Positions 34,329-46,014 of a stretch of DNA of 64,000 nucleotides are shown piece by piece. The position numbers were made by a program, and so were the translations under genes. The notes under the pieces are model-generated. The model had not been told where the DNA came from. It worked only from the letters and a program-made list of their open reading frames with translations, and ran no database searches. Within the stretch, counting starts at the first letter, position 1. The number at the start of each line of letters is the position of its first letter. Origin of the DNA: Heloderma charlesbogerti. Taxonomy: Eukaryota > Chordata > Lepidosauria > Squamata > Helodermatidae. The DNA is taken from NCBI GenBank assembly GCA_026122225.1, contig JANEZZ010002061.1, positions 1,054,001 through 1,118,000 of the forward strand. The letters are read 5' to 3'.

Positions 34329-34354
34329 CCTTCCCGTCTGGGGAATCCCGTCCC

Positions 34355-34563
34355 GTATTTTTAAACAAGCAATGTGCGGAAGCAGAGGAAGATAATAGAA
34401 TAGGAAGGACAAGAGACCTCTTCCAGAAAATTAGAAACATCGGAGGTAAATTCCAGGCAAAAATGGGTATGATCAAAAACAAAGATGGCAAGGACCTAAC
34501 AGAAGCAGAAGCGATCGAGAAAAGGTGGCAAGAATATACGGAAGATCTGTATAGGAAGGAATC
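34355..34563 (+). mobile_element. BovB copy B, next segment in opposite orientation
   Basis: The plus-strand frame encodes FLNKQCAEAEEDNRIGRTR, KMGMIKNKDGKDLTEAEAI and RWQEYTEDLYRKE. In copy A this is the piece that follows the linker (27634-27830). It adjoins the 5' end of the inverted half, with roughly 20 codons lost. The order (reversed 5' part, then forward 3' part) is the pattern made by twin priming during LINE insertion. The 3' remainder of the element is missing after 34563. Confidence 0.85.
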
Positions 34564-34703
34564 CCCCGCAATGCAGCGCAGTTTGGCTTGTCATCCTAAT
34601 CTGGCGCACGGTGTGGCTGGGGTGGCTTCATACCCACCCTACAACCTCTACTGCAAGTGTGTGGCACCCCTACCATGCCACGCACCGGGTTCAGATGACA
34701 CGC
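34564..34703. mobile_element. MITE-like fragment
   Basis: 'gttcagatgacacg' near 34689-34702 also occurs at about 39517-39530, and the inner sequence has pairing GGCGCACGGTGTGG/CCATGCCACGCACC-like arms. It is probably one palindromic MITE related to 39290-39635. Confidence 0.4.
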
Positions 34704-35266
34704 TGTCAGGGGTGTTTCTGAGTGCAGGGAGTGGGATAGCAGTTCAGATTCTGAAGGAGAACCGCTGGACATGAGGGAGGTGTTTTCCCAGGCTAGTCCA
34801 GACATAACTGGGCCAGCTTCTCAGGTTACAAATGCCCAGCTGGCTGAGGATGAGGGTCCCTCTTCACACACCCCTGTGAGAGACAGCAAACAGAAGGAGG
34901 TGGGGTTTGGGGAGTCTGATCTAATAGACACCAGGCACAGGGCAAAGAGAGAGAAGGCAGGGGTGGAACTTAGATGGTCTACCCGATTGGCCTTGCGTAA
35001 GAAGCTGGCTCAGAAGCCTCATGAGAGAGAGGGACCTCCCCCTGTTAAGTTAGGCTAGTGATACCACCTTCCTCTTCAAACGGCAGGCAACTCTCTTAAC
35101 TTCCTTTTGAATTCCCCTGAAGGCATTCCTTTGTAGACTGAGAGTCACTGAGAATTTGCATCTGTATGACCCTGTGAAGTAATGGATTAAAAGCTATAGA
35201 CTGAAGCCTCTTGTCTGTGTTTGTTTTTGGCGTTGAAATAAAATGGGGGTTAAAGGAATCCTGACA
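34704..35266 (+). mobile_element. Solo LTR-like element, family 1 relative
   Basis: It begins TGTCAGGGGTG and ends GAATCCTGACA, the same termini as the family 1 LTRs. Its 5' part ('cagttcagattctgaagga') also resembles theirs. AATAAA is present near 35237. The flanking pentamers (CACGC and CATTG) do not match, so the insertion may be old or rearranged. Confidence 0.65.
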
Positions 35267-35599
35267 CATTGCGACGAATTCTACCAATGACGGTCGCACA
35301 TGCGGCATATGTGTGGGGGCAGGGGGAAAGCCACGATGCCTCCTTTTATAGACATGATCATCCGAACCCAACCTACATGATGATGTATGATCATTCCCAT
35401 GGGCAGTATTTTAAAGAAGATGGCTTCCCCTATGGATTACCTGAAAGACTGCCTCTTTCCACACATGTCTGCCCAGGACAGTATCATTCCACCAGAATAA
35501 TGACATTCTCAGTCAATACCAGGTTATTTTGTGTAAACAGAACCAACCGCTTGCTCAACAGGAACTAGTGGTTCTGAAAATAACCCCAGAAATAAGTGC

Positions 35600-35794
35600 C
35601 AGCGCTCATTTCTGGAATGGAGCAGGTCAGCGGAGTTCTCTTCTGCGAGCTCCGCTGACGTGCCCTGCTCCTGAAAGAGCATTGCTGCTCACTTCTGGAT
35701 GTTTTGAAATAATTTCTCATTGTACTAGCAGTTAGTTCCAGTAGCAGTAGGGCAGTATAAGATACTGCCATAAATTTGCATAGATAACTATAAA
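35600..35794 (-). repeat. Repeat shared with 46077-46190
   Basis: Read on the minus strand, 'atggcagtatcttatactgc' and 'ctggaactaactgctagtac' are similar to the plus-strand 46107-46160 ('atggcagtatcccatactgc', 'gtggaactaaccagtagcac'). A dispersed non-coding repeat in opposite orientation at the two sites. In the second copy its left part has become a perfect palindrome. Confidence 0.6.
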
Positions 35795-37580
35795 ATAGCC
35801 TATGCAAATTTCATGAGAATCTATGTCTCCTTTTTGTCCTCTTTTTTGGCAGTGTGTAAGAAGACGCCTTACTTGAGGAGATAGTATGGAGTACTGCATC
35901 AAGATCAGTAGTGTATTCTGGATCTTTTAGAGTGGCCATTTTCCCTTGTGCTAGTAGGTGAGGAACCCACAAATCTCCAGCCCACCAAGGCCCTTCTCCC
36001 TCCTCAAACCTGTCACCCCTCAGAGAAGGGCCAGGGGCAAATAAAGCTGGGTTCATCGGGAGGTGCCAACTCAAGGTGCCTGGAACGTCTTTAAGTGGTA
36101 GTTCCAGAAGGAGCAGCTCTTCTCAACTGGAAAAGAGGGAACTGCTCTGGTGGCAGGTGTGTGTCTGTATGAATGGGTGATGGGGTGAGAGAGGGAGAAA
36201 GTGGGGTGGCCCCACTCACTGCATATATGGGCCCCCAACATGCTTGCAAGAGGTCCACATGGCTCCTGGGGTGAAAACGTTTACCCATCCTGTGCTAGCA
36301 CAATTCAGCATCAACAGAAAGTTTTAACAAGTGATTTAAGGTAAGTTTTTTAAAAATATCAAGGGAGGCCTTGGACAAAGTTCTGTTCTACCTGATGAAA
36401 CCAAGTCTCAAACATGGTCTCTAGCTGCACTGCAGGATGTAGAGTGAGAACCAGGATTGAGTTCTAAGTGCCATTGGGGGGAAAAAACCACTCTGTCAGA
36501 TTACATTTGGTTACCTGAAAGATTGCCTCCTTCCACCCATGTTTTCCCATGACAGCATCATTCCACTGGAATATTGAAATTGTCAGCCAACAGTAGAAGA
36601 TTGGCTGAATGTAGGAGACAGAACTTTCTGTCCGGATCTTCCTGCTACCAGGAAATGGATCTTCCTACTACCAATCAGAATGACCACAGACTTTAAGCTC
36701 AGCGTGCCTTTAAGAGGATAGAAATGTACAAACTCCCAAGGCATTAAGAAGTCATGTTGGTCAGAAGACACATTTTATTTAGAAATAGTTCTTTTCCACA
36801 TTCACAAGCAACACTATAGTATCCTTTAGATGTTCCAGATGCTCCTGTATGGCTTAAAGGATGTTCAAATGATCCAGCAGCATAGGTGGGAGCCAATTCC
36901 ATATGAATCATATATACAATTAGCCCCCACTCATGTTGCTGAGACATTTCAATGTTCTCCCAGCTATGCGGGAGCTGCTCGTGGATAAGAGCTCCTATGC
37001 AGCTGAGCAAACATCTAAAAAAGGACCTGCCTGTAAGCAGAGCTATATGTACTCTGCTCTTTAAAAAATAGAGCTAAAAATCTGATCTCGGGGAGTTCAG
37101 ATGTCAGGAAACACCAGTACTAGAACCAGGAACCCCTGGCGTTAAAAGCTGGTGCCCCAGCATGGTGAGCTACCTGGGCTATACAATGAGCAGTGCTTAA
37201 CACCTAGGTGCTTAAGTGATCCTAGGTTCTGGAGTGGCTCTGCCCACCCAGTCCAGCTATCAGTTCTCCCATGACCTAGAGGGACTATAAGAGCTTTCAG
37301 GTCAGGGTGGAACTTTGCCTAGGCAACAACAGAACCCACTGGGCCTTACTCTCACTCTGTACCTAACTACAGCCCAGCACTGACATGCAATCTCAGCATC
37401 AAGAAAAGCTGAATTCTGAGACTCGCATACATTTTTTGTTTGTTTTTCATTATTTATTCTATAAGGCAAGGAGCCATCCCCTGATCACTGGGAAATATTT
37501 TCTGAGATTTCACAAGGCATTAATATTCAAAGCAATTCATATTCAGGCACTCTGCTTGCACATTTGATGAACACACGTAG
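35795..37580 (+). repeat. Duplicated segment, copy 1
   Basis: It is collinear and in the same orientation with 46470-49435. Shared landmarks include 'gctctggtggcaggtgtgt', 'ggtggccccac(t/c)cactgc', 'ttctgttctacctgatgaaa', 'ggtcagaagacac' and 'aaaagctggtgccccagcat'. The part after about 36380 looks clearly more similar between copies than the part before it. The site GAGG at 36365-36368 is uninterrupted here, whereas copy 2 has a 1.1-kb insertion there. No coding frame is credible. Part of it (about 37220-37345) also resembles 19855-19985. Confidence 0.8.
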
Positions 37581-38147
37581 GGGTAGATGGTCCAAGGAAT
37601 ACCTGGATCCCAAACCTTGTAGGGCTTTAAAGGTTAAGCGTCAGAACTTTGAACAGAGCCTGGAAGTAGACCAAAGAAACAATGGAGTTGCCTCACAACA
37701 GGGAGGGACTGACATGTCCTCCACTATATTTCTGCTTGAGTCACCATGCTATGTATAACAGCTGACAGAAAGCAAGCAAGCCAGACCAGAGTCATGACTT
37801 GTGCAGAGAGGGACACACAACAGGCAGGCTCCTCTAGAGGCATGTCATTCTGCTGCATCTCTATAATCAGGAGTGGGTGAATGCTCCAAACAGAGCTGCA
37901 GCAGGATGACCCGCCCCTAGTGGATTGGAAGGATGCAAGGTCAGTGCAGTGACTCATTTGGAGATGCAACAGGCAAACTCCTCCATGGGTGGGCACCTTT
38001 GGACTCACAGGAGCCTTTGGTTTTTCTAATTACTTTATTCCTCATGGTGTACTAGTGGGGAGTGGAGACATCATCTGAAGTCAACCGCTATGTGAATGTC
38101 TACTTTGGGTTTAGGCCACCAGAAGTCATCTATTTTATTTCTCTTAC
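37581..38147. other. Intron 3' of the linker exon
   Basis: About 37585-37690 ('gatcccaaaccttgtagggctttaaaggttaa') resembles a LINE-derived fragment. The rest is unassigned. Bases next to 38147 are the donor of the TTC7A linker exon. Confidence 0.4.
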
Positions 38148-38245
38148 CAGAGTCGGTATCATGGGCATCAGGGAGAGTAAGATACACGCTGTTATGCTTC
38201 TTGATTGGCAGTGCCTCTGTCAGGCTGCTTGCTTTCTCTGAATCG
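38148..38245 (-). CDS. TTC7A: TTC7A linker exon
   Basis: This 98-bp exon encodes the variable linker between TPR blocks. Its first half (SEKASSLTEALPIKKHNS) differs strongly from the mammalian protein, while its end (LTLPDAHDTDS) is well conserved, which identifies the family. The acceptor is CCCTCACAG on the minus strand, ending at 38246, and the donor is GTAAGA at 38147-38142. The phase is one base in, 32 codons, one base out. Both joins fit the neighbouring exons: AG+C gives Ser and G+GC gives Gly. The residues are charged and serine-rich with no predicted membrane segment, so this is probably a flexible loop. The conserved LPDAH segment suggests a binding or packing contact, which is inference. 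Confidence 0.92.
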
Positions 38246-38800
38246 CTGTGAGGGAAGAACAACAGAAGCAATGTGATAGATGATTGCTTATAGGAAGCGC
38301 AGGGTGTATCAGGCCTACAAAATGAGCATCAATCTGATTCACTTGCCGCCAGCTCTGAAAGCTGAAACATCTGTGCATATGAGATAGCGGCTGTCAAAAT
38401 ATGCTGGGGGTGGTGGGGGTGCTGGTGGCTTTCTGTCAAAAGGATGGGAATTAGCTGTGTCACTAGTAACACCGTGTGAGATGTTTCGACAAAGCAAAGT
38501 GGCAAGGCAGGTTGGTGGTGCTGGTGGCAATGCATGCACTCGGAGCAATTTGGCGCATTTCAGCAAAGCATGGTTTGCTGCTGCTGAAAATCTGGGTCTT
38601 TGCTCCTTTCCTCGATGCACTAGAGTGAAGATCCCATTTCTACACAGAATCACCATCCAAAATCAAGATTTGTTTACATGGGTCAAAAAACCCTGGGATA
38701 TTGCTTGTTTTGTTAATAACATTAACCTATTTTTCAAGGAGCTGTTTTAGGTCTCATCAATATGTTTAAAGATATGGTCCTTATGCGATCATGACGATGA
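38246..38800. other. Intron 5' of the linker exon, nothing recognised
   Basis: It contains the acceptor tract of the 38148-38245 exon on the minus strand. Frames of up to 105 codons occur on both strands without any family resemblance or splice support. Confidence 0.4.
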
Positions 38801-39025
38801 TGATTACATTTGTATCTTGCCTTTCCTTCAAGGAGCTCAAGGCAGGGTATATGGTATCCCTGCTCCCCGTTTTGTCTTCACAACACAAGTGTGAGGTAGG
38901 TTAGCTGGGAGACCATCACTGTCCCACAGTCACCCAGTGAGCTTCATGGCTGAGTGGGGATTTGAACCTGGGTCTTCCTACTCCTAATCCAACACTCTAC
39001 TACTGCATCATGCTACCTCTCAATT
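38801..39025 (-). repeat. MIR-like/tRNA-related SINE
   Basis: 'cctttccttcaaggagctca', 'tgtgaggtaggttagctggg', 'cacagtcacccagtgagctt', 'gggatttgaacctgggtctt' and 'aacactctactactgcatca' form the ordered blocks of a tRNA-related SINE with its head at the right. It is the best preserved of this type in the window. Confidence 0.65.
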
Positions 39026-39289
39026 TCTGGACAAATAATGTTTTTGATAATGTGCAGCCATTTCCCTCCAATATGGCAGAGATGGGGAACCTCTGGCTCA
39101 AGGACCTAATGTGGTCCACGAGCTCCCCAATGTGGCCCACGGCACTCTCACAGGTCACGGTCCTTCCCCTGGTCCCATTTGAATCCCCACCGAAGTGTGC
39201 AGGAGGTAGAGGCTGAAAACTCTCCATCCAGTGCACCACAATGGGATTCAAATGGGGCCTTCTTTGCTCATCTTTGCAGGTCTACAGAG

Positions 39290-39635
39290 AGGGCCTGTTT
39301 GGACAATCAAACAGTCCACTGTGGCTTTTTAAAGCCACAGTGGGTTGTGGCACATGCTGGTGGCTATTTTGAATATTCAAGCCGGGACCGTGGTTTGTGT
39401 CGTCCACACCTGTTGGGGGTGAGTTGTGTGAAGGTTAAGCAATCCTTACATAACCCTAAAACAGGTCACGGGTTCTGCAAGGGTTGTTTAACCCTTGCAC
39501 AATCCACCCCTGCTGAGTTCAGATGACACGACAAGCCATGGTCTAGGTTTGAACTTTCAGGATGCGCCCATGGGTGCCATCACTTGTTGTGGCTTATGTA
39601 AGCCACCGATTGTGTGAACCCAGTCAGAGCCTATG
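39290..39635. mobile_element. Palindromic MITE-like element
   Basis: It holds a perfect inner hairpin, CCACTGTGGCTTT/AAAGCCACAGTGG, near 39322-39349. A loosely pairing right half contains GTGGCTTATGTAAGCCAC near 39589-39606. The ends ('gtttggacaatc' and 'gattgtgtgaac') are weak inverted matches. Non-coding. Confidence 0.45.
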
Positions 39636-40551
39636 TTATGAATTACCTCTTTCTTAATTTCCCCTTTTCCTAATGTTTAAGTATTAATTGTTATTTTGGG
39701 GATTATGTAGTTATTACTCTCTCAGTTTTGCTATTCTGTTATTTTATATGATAACGATTAAAAAAAAAGAAATCAAGATTTGTTTGTTTTATTCCCCATG
39801 TTCCTATAATCTTTCTAATCAAAGCAGTTTACAGAAATAGATAAATGGGGCTTTGCGACTGTCCAGCACAGTCTGAGGCTGTCCCTCAGAAATTTCCATC
39901 TTCTTCAAGCACCTTGAATTGGGCCCAGAAATGAACTGGCAGCCTATGCAGTTCTCTTAAGACAAGTGACATATATGAGACATATATGAGCTCAAGCCTG
40001 TCAACGGAGCAAATGGCAGCATCATTTTGCACAAACTGAAGTTTCTAAGCCATCTTCAAGGGCAGCTCTGCTTAGAGTGCGTTGCCGTAATCCAGTCTAC
40101 CCAAGCCTGGTGCCATCCAAATGTGTTGGACAACTAACTCCCACCATCCCCGACCAGCCTGGCTATTGGCCATTTTATTGTAATCCATCCAACGCATCTA
40201 GAGAGCTTCTGTGATCTAATCTGGAAACCGCAATGGCACTGGCCGAGTCTCTTCCATTCCACCAAACTGTATCTATGCAATGATTACAGAACTCCCTGTT
40301 TATGTGCAGTTGTACTGTGGAAATGCCGGCAGGTGATGTAAAGATATAGCTGTAAGGGCTAAATAAAAGAAGCAATCGTGATTTGCCCAAATACAGGCAC
40401 TGTAGTTTATTTTTTCATTTATTCTTTTTCCATGGAAAGGTAACATAAATGTACAGGCACATTTGGAGAGAATAATGGGCAGCTGTAGCTGGCATGCCAG
40501 GTGCTGGCATTATGCCAGGAAAACTTGCTGCAGAACTAACTTTTCGCAAGA
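39636..40551. other. Intron with repeat fragments
   Basis: About 39800-40100 ('aagtttctaagccatcttca', 'gcgttgccgtaatccagtct') resembles a decayed LINE 3' region on the minus strand. About 40110-40180 is a partial copy of the short palindromic repeat at 3006-3130. No exon seen. Confidence 0.4.
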
Positions 40552-40672
40552 TTCTAAGTGTCATTAAGTGTCACTTCTAAGTGTCTCATTAAGTGTCACT
40601 TCTAAGTGTCATTAGGTGTCTAAGTGTCATTCTAAGTGACTCATTAAGTGTCACTTCTAAGTGTCATTAGGT
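40552..40672. repeat. Minisatellite of AAGTGTCATT/AAGTGTCACTTCT units
   Basis: 'taagtgtcattaagtgtcac' and 'ttctaagtgtc(tc)att' recur about nine times with small variations over 120 bp. The repeats are adjacent rather than separated by unique spacers, so this is not a CRISPR-like array. Confidence 0.85.
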
Positions 40673-41331
40673 CCCTCTATGAGGGCTAGAAACTTTAAAA
40701 GAGCAAGCATGCAAGCCAGGGTAGCAAGAATCAGTGAACTACATGAGACTCATGTAGTCCTCTTATTGTCCCTGCTTCCAATGCAGGTGAGAGTTTGAGT
40801 CTGCTGAAATGTTTAGGGAGCCATGTAATACAATCCAAGGAATTCCTGGTTGTCCTTCCTGAAGGTTGTACAGGCCCGTGAGAAGACTGTACCATACGTT
40901 CCCTTAAATATTTGTATTGGTGTTCACTAATGGACAACTTTAGACAACCGTACTGCTTCTTATATTTTAAAGTGTCACCTTTGCAACAATAAACAGAAAT
41001 AAATGAGTAAAAATCCCTCAGTGTATCACTAAGGAGGCAGCGACTACGTTGTGGTTATACTACTTCAGAAGGCAGGTGGGGGGCTCTCACAAGATGGAAT
41101 GCTCCTTCATACAAAACTATACTCGGAAAACTAGCACATCAGGGAGAAGGGTCTAATTTAGCCTTTTCCCTGACATCCTAGTTGTCAATGTGCAGGGAAC
41201 CTTTTTAGTATGAAGGAGCTCTCAGTCATGTGAGAGTCCCAGCACATGCAATCTGAAGTGGTACAGCCGAGACAACAGGATGACCACCTCAGGCAAAACA
41301 ACGTGCAATTCCATTTGAAGGAAAAACCTAC
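40673..41331. other. Intron 3' of exon 41332-41448
   Basis: No repeat or second gene is recognised. The bases before 41332 are the donor side on the minus strand. Confidence 0.4.
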
Positions 41332-41448
41332 CTCTGCTGTGAAGCATTATACAGTGTCTGCCACTGGTGCAACATGTGTCTACAGGTCACTAAAGCCTCT
41401 TCTGGTCCTTTATGCACCAATTCCAGTTTTACTTTGGTGAAGAGTAAA
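41332..41448 (-). CDS. TTC7A: TTC7A internal exon (most 5' of four in window)
   Basis: This 117-bp exon encodes a TPR helix segment containing [16 protein letters not shown] and WQTLY, which I recognise as vertebrate TTC7A (TTC7B is the nearest paralogue). TTC7A is a cytosolic scaffold that, with EFR3 and FAM126, recruits phosphatidylinositol 4-kinase alpha to the plasma membrane. On the minus strand the exon follows a pyrimidine-rich tract ending in AG (41450-41449) and precedes a GTAGG donor (41331-41327). It starts with one base completing a codon, runs through 38 codons and ends with two bases (AG). The first base of the next exon completes these as a serine codon. No stop interrupts the frame. 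The exon before it was not found up to 64000, so the upstream intron is probably longer than 22 kb. Confidence 0.93.
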
Positions 41449-42144
41449 CTGAAAGATAAAAAAGAAAGGAGAAAATAAAGTACTGTTTGGTTTTACAGGC
41501 AAATCTTTTATAATAGGTAGCATTTCTGTTTGTAGATGGATGAAGCCTATGTGTTTGCTGCCACATGAGGTCCAGCTAAGAGTCTCCAAGTTTTCAGTTA
41601 GCATATCATTCGTGTGTGTGTGTGTGTGTGTGTGTATAAAACTCAGGTGGTGAGTGGTGCCAGGACTGTAGCCAAACTGAGGCAACTGAGAAACAAGAGG
41701 GAGGTATCAGCACTCTTGGAACTCCAAGGTTTGCAGAAGTAGGGAAAAACCCTATGGAGGCAATCCCCACAAAACACCCCAATGAGGACTAAGCATACTC
41801 AGTGGCCACAGAATGCTGAGTGTCTTGGGTGAGGGGCAAAGAACTTGGGGGGCAGCAGGAAGGAATAGAGTATCCCGGGAAATGGTATGAATGGCTGGCT
41901 AGAACTCTGAATAGAACATTTCATTGCAGGTCACACTTGTCTTCAAGGTTATCCAACTGTCCCCATACACTCTCTCTGTCTCTCTGCACTTCAGTGTGCA
42001 AACAATATGGTTGTTCCACATGGCTAGAAGGGTGTAAGGTTGTGCTTAAGTAGAGAGCCATACAGATGACAGGGGGCAGGCATAAAGACAATGATGCAGC
42101 ATTCCCTCATCCATCACCCCTAGGCTTGCCAACTGTTCCTTTTT
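41449..42144. other. Intron 5' of exon 41332-41448
   Basis: It contains the acceptor tract and a (GT)n microsatellite at 41612-41635. Otherwise unassigned. Confidence 0.4.
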
Positions 42145-42510
42145 AAAACTGTATGTATGTATTTATAACATTTGTATCCCGCCCTATATCACTGAGATTT
42201 CAGGGCGGTGTACAGATACAATCAATTTAAACAGTATAAAACAATAAATGATTTAAACAGTTAAAAACATATTAATTAAACAAGCTAATACCAATTAAAA
42301 TCTAAAACAATAACACTGTTTAAAAATGTGCTACTTTAGGGAATGCATTTAGCCCTCAAAGGCTTTGGTAAAAAGCCATGTTTTTACTTGGCGCCGAAAT
42401 GAAACCAAGGTACGAGCCAATCAGGCCTCCAAGGGGAAGGCATTCCACCACCAAGGTGCCACAGTAGAGACGGCCCTCTGAGAAAGCCCTTTAAAGGGTA
42501 GTATCCAAAA
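42145..42510 (-). mobile_element. L2/CR1-L3-type LINE 3' end
   Basis: The 3' tail appears on the plus strand as 'tttgtatcccgccctatatc' and 'agatttcagggcggtgtaca'. Further in, the minus-strand frame reads VSTVAPWWWN, then after a stop FRRQVKTWLF. This is the same C-terminal region as [12 protein letters not shown] and FRHQVKTFLF in the 29085-30140 copy. Strongly truncated. Confidence 0.75.
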
Positions 42511-43913
42511 CTACTTTACTGCTAACGTAGACGACATTGCACTAGCGTAAATGGGTTTCCCCAGAAAACCCATCGCACCAGTGTACACTATTGCCATTGT
42601 GCTAGAGACAGTTTATGTTAGTGATAGTGCAGCATTGGATACTGCCCAAAATCTTTATAAACCACCCTTCATTATGAAATCACACGGCAGTGTGCACAAT
42701 TCATTAACAACAAATAAAATCAGCACAAGCCCCAATCAAAACAAAGTCACAATAAAAACAGAAAATCTACAAAGTGACGTACTAAAAAACCAGCAAATGT
42801 TGGGTGAAACAGGTAAGGTTTTAATATGTGGCAAAACACCATCAGGGTTGGCGCCTGTCACATTGCAGGGGAAGAGAATGTCAAATTGTAATACTAAATA
42901 AGAATCAATCCTCACCCCACCTACAACTGAAATAAACTCCGAAGAAATTAGATTCCCACCTCCACCCCATCTTCAAAATGTTCAGAAATGTTGTGTTTCT
43001 AATCCACTGATTACAAGAGGTCTTAAGCACCAGCTAACTTGCTCTGGATTGCGGCCCATGGATACACTCCTTTCCTGAGCCATTAAAAGCAATGGCCTAT
43101 TGAAAAGCAATGAATTAGAGACTATACCCTCAATAGGCAAATGCATAGGAGCCCTCTTCCTCTGCCTCTCATTATAATGGTAATGCGTTTACAGTTGCTT
43201 TGGGAAAGCTTTGTTGGGCGAGCATGCAATGTTTGAAGATATTAACATAAGCAATTCTCTTTCAAGAGTTGAGCATAATTTATTGCACTGTTTACCAATT
43301 CAATATCTAATTTTAACACCCACACAGAAAGATGGAAATAGGCACAAAGAAGTGGAAGGTATGATAAATGCTTTAAGGGCTTCTTTCAGCATTACATTTT
43401 ATTGACATGCTTTTAAGGTCATGCACTGATAGATACACATCAGTGTAGGTCTGAACGGGGCCTGTGCTTATTTTGGTGATGAGGTCTGAATTTGAAAAAA
43501 ATACAGTAACTTTAAGCACACCTATGTCCCACAATGAAACGATACACTAATAACAATTCGTGTTCCCCACCCACACAAACAACTTGTTGAGACTTTCAAA
43601 CCATATGTTACAAATCAAATTAAGAGGAAAAATACACCGTATAGAAATTCTAATAGTGAATTAATAACCTCATTAGAATTAAAATAAAGAGAATGATTGA
43701 TTGCTGCCTGGATTTTGGTTGCCAGAAACTGGAGAAGTAATGTTATCCCAACGTTGAAAGAATGGTTGTGTAAAAGTGGGAAGGTTGCAGAGATGACTAA
43801 GCTGAGTATGTCAATTTAAGAGACGGTACACAAAAGACTGTCTGTTTTTCCAGTGTCTGGAACCCTTTTACTGTCTTTATGAGGGCTAGATACAACTTGG
43901 ATATTGACAGATA
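42511..43913. other. Intron, nothing recognised
   Basis: AT-rich sequence without a recognised exon or element. A frame at 42551-42901 (116 codons) has no resemblance to a known family. Confidence 0.4.
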
Positions 43914-45570
43914 AATAGTCAGGACCAGAAATATTGGAACAAGGATAATTGTTTTGGCAGTTGGCCTCTGTACACCACCACATTGAAGTTGAAAGGAAAC
44001 ACACCCAGATGGGAGTGAAGTCAGGACTTTCAGCTGTAATTCAAGGGGTTTGACAAAAGTGGGGCACTAACCATTCAGAAAGTACAGCCAGTGGCATGCA
44101 CACACACCCATCGTTGGTGGCTCACAACTAATGGAACAAACCAACATCATTTCAAATTGAAGGATAGCCTTTAATACCTGGATGAAAATCCTTTGCAGTC
44201 AATGACTGCCTGAAGTCTGGAACCCATGGACATGACCAAATCCTGAGTTTCCTCCCATAAGATGCTTTGCCAGGCCTTTACTGCAGCTGCCTCCAACTGC
44301 TGCTTGTTTGTGGGTTTTTCTGCCTTCAGTCTTGTCTTCAGTAAGTGAAAAGCATGCTCTCTTGGGTTGAGAGCAGGTTACTGACTTGGCCATTGAAGAA
44401 CATCCCACTACTTTGCCTTCAGAAACTTTTGGGTAGCTTTTGCTGTATGTTTTGGGTCACTGTCCATCTGCAATATGAAGCGGCGTCCTATCAGTTTGGC
44501 AGCATTTGGCTGAATCTGAGCAGAAAGTGTAGCCCTATACACCTCAGAATTCATTCTGCTGCTTTTATCAGCAGTCAGGTTATCAATAAACACCAGTGAC
44601 CCGGTTCCATTGGCAGCCATACATGCCCATGCCATAACACTGCCTCCACCATGTTTGACAGATGATGTGGTATGCTTTGGATCATGAGCTGTTGCTTTCC
44701 TTCTCCATACTTTTCTCTTCCCATCGTTCTGGTACAAGTTAATCTTGGTTTCATCAGTCCAAACAAACTTATTCCAGAACTGGGCAGGCTTTTTTAGGTG
44801 TTTGCGGGCAAAGGCTAATCTGGCCTTTCTGTTCTTGAGCGTTACCAGTGGTTTGCACCTTGTTGTGAAGCCTCTGTATTTACATTCATAAAGCCATCTC
44901 TTGACTGTAGATGTTGACAATGACAAGCCTACCTCCGCAAGAGCGTTCTTGACCTGGCTAGATGTTGTGAAAGGGTTCCTCTTCACCATGAGCAGAATTC
45001 TGTGATCATCCACTTTAGTTGTCTCCCGTGGTCTTCCAGGCCTTTTGCTGTTGCTGAGCTTGCCAGTTAATGCCTTCTTTTTCAGGATGTTCCAAACTGT
45101 CGTATTGGCCACTCCCATTGTTTTTGCTATCTCTCTGATGGGTTTATTTTGTTTCCTCAGCCTAATGATAGCCTCCTTCACTCGCATGGACACCTCTTTG
45201 GACCTCATGTTGGGAGTTCCAGGGAACAGCTACCAAATGCAAATGTAACACTCCGAACCACCTCCAGGCCTTTTATTTGCTTGATTGGTCATGGGGTACC
45301 CAGGAAACAGGCCACACCTGGCCATGCAGCTGCTTGTCAGCCATTTGTTCAATTACTTATGAGCCATCAACGATGGGTGTGTGTGTATGCCACTGGCTGT
45401 CCTTTCTGAATGGTTAGTGCCCCACTTTTGTCAAACCCCTTGAATTACAGCTGAAAGTCCTGACTTTGCTCCCATCTGGGTATGTTTCCTTTCAACTTCA
45501 ATGTGGTGGTGTACAGAGGCCAACTGCCAAAACAGTTATCCTTGTTCCAATATTTCTGGCCCTGACTGTA
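43914..45570 (-). mobile_element. Tc1/mariner-type DNA transposon, copy 2
   Basis: Same family as copy 1, with both roughly 200-bp inverted repeats. The right end keeps CCCTGACTG-TA (45569-45570); at the left the TA has mutated. The minus-strand transposase starts at 45208 and is open for 266 codons. It covers the helix-turn-helix (IAKTMGVANTTVW), the GRPRETT motif, WTDETK and DSDPKHTA. A TAG then replaces a lysine codon at about 44408, and a second stop (TAA) replaces a serine codon at about 44391, before the third catalytic residue. There is no frameshift up to the first stop, so it is the least damaged transposase here. Confidence 0.95.
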
Positions 45571-46014
45571 AATGGTTTTCCTTGTTATAGTCTGATCAAG
45601 AGGTGAAGTTTATCCATTTTTGACGAACTGTTCAATTGTTTGGTTTTTTCACATGTTTACTGCAACAGGTAGCTGGTATGTTATTAAAGTTAGATAATGT
45701 AGATGCGTGGTTTTTGTATGAATATTACATTGCTTCTAGTACATATTATCTTACTTTATATATTATTTTAAAATTGATATATTAAAAATAAAATAAAGAC
45801 ATAAAATAAAGAAATAAAGAATAAAAAACATGCCAAAATTTAGGAATTCAGTCAATAAATAACCATTCACTTTACATGCTCTAATGCAGAGGTGCTAAAC
45901 CTCTGTCAGCTTGAGGACCGAATGCCATTTTGGAGAAGCTCTTGGGGGCTGCATTCCAAGGATGCACAGGACTGAAGACATAAAGGGTAGGGCTAAAAGG
46001 ACAAAACTATGAGC

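Noticed and set aside
40552..40672. Regularly repeated AAGTGTCATT units as a possible CRISPR-like array
   Set aside because: Units are adjacent without unique spacers, and the context is a vertebrate intron; it is a minisatellite.
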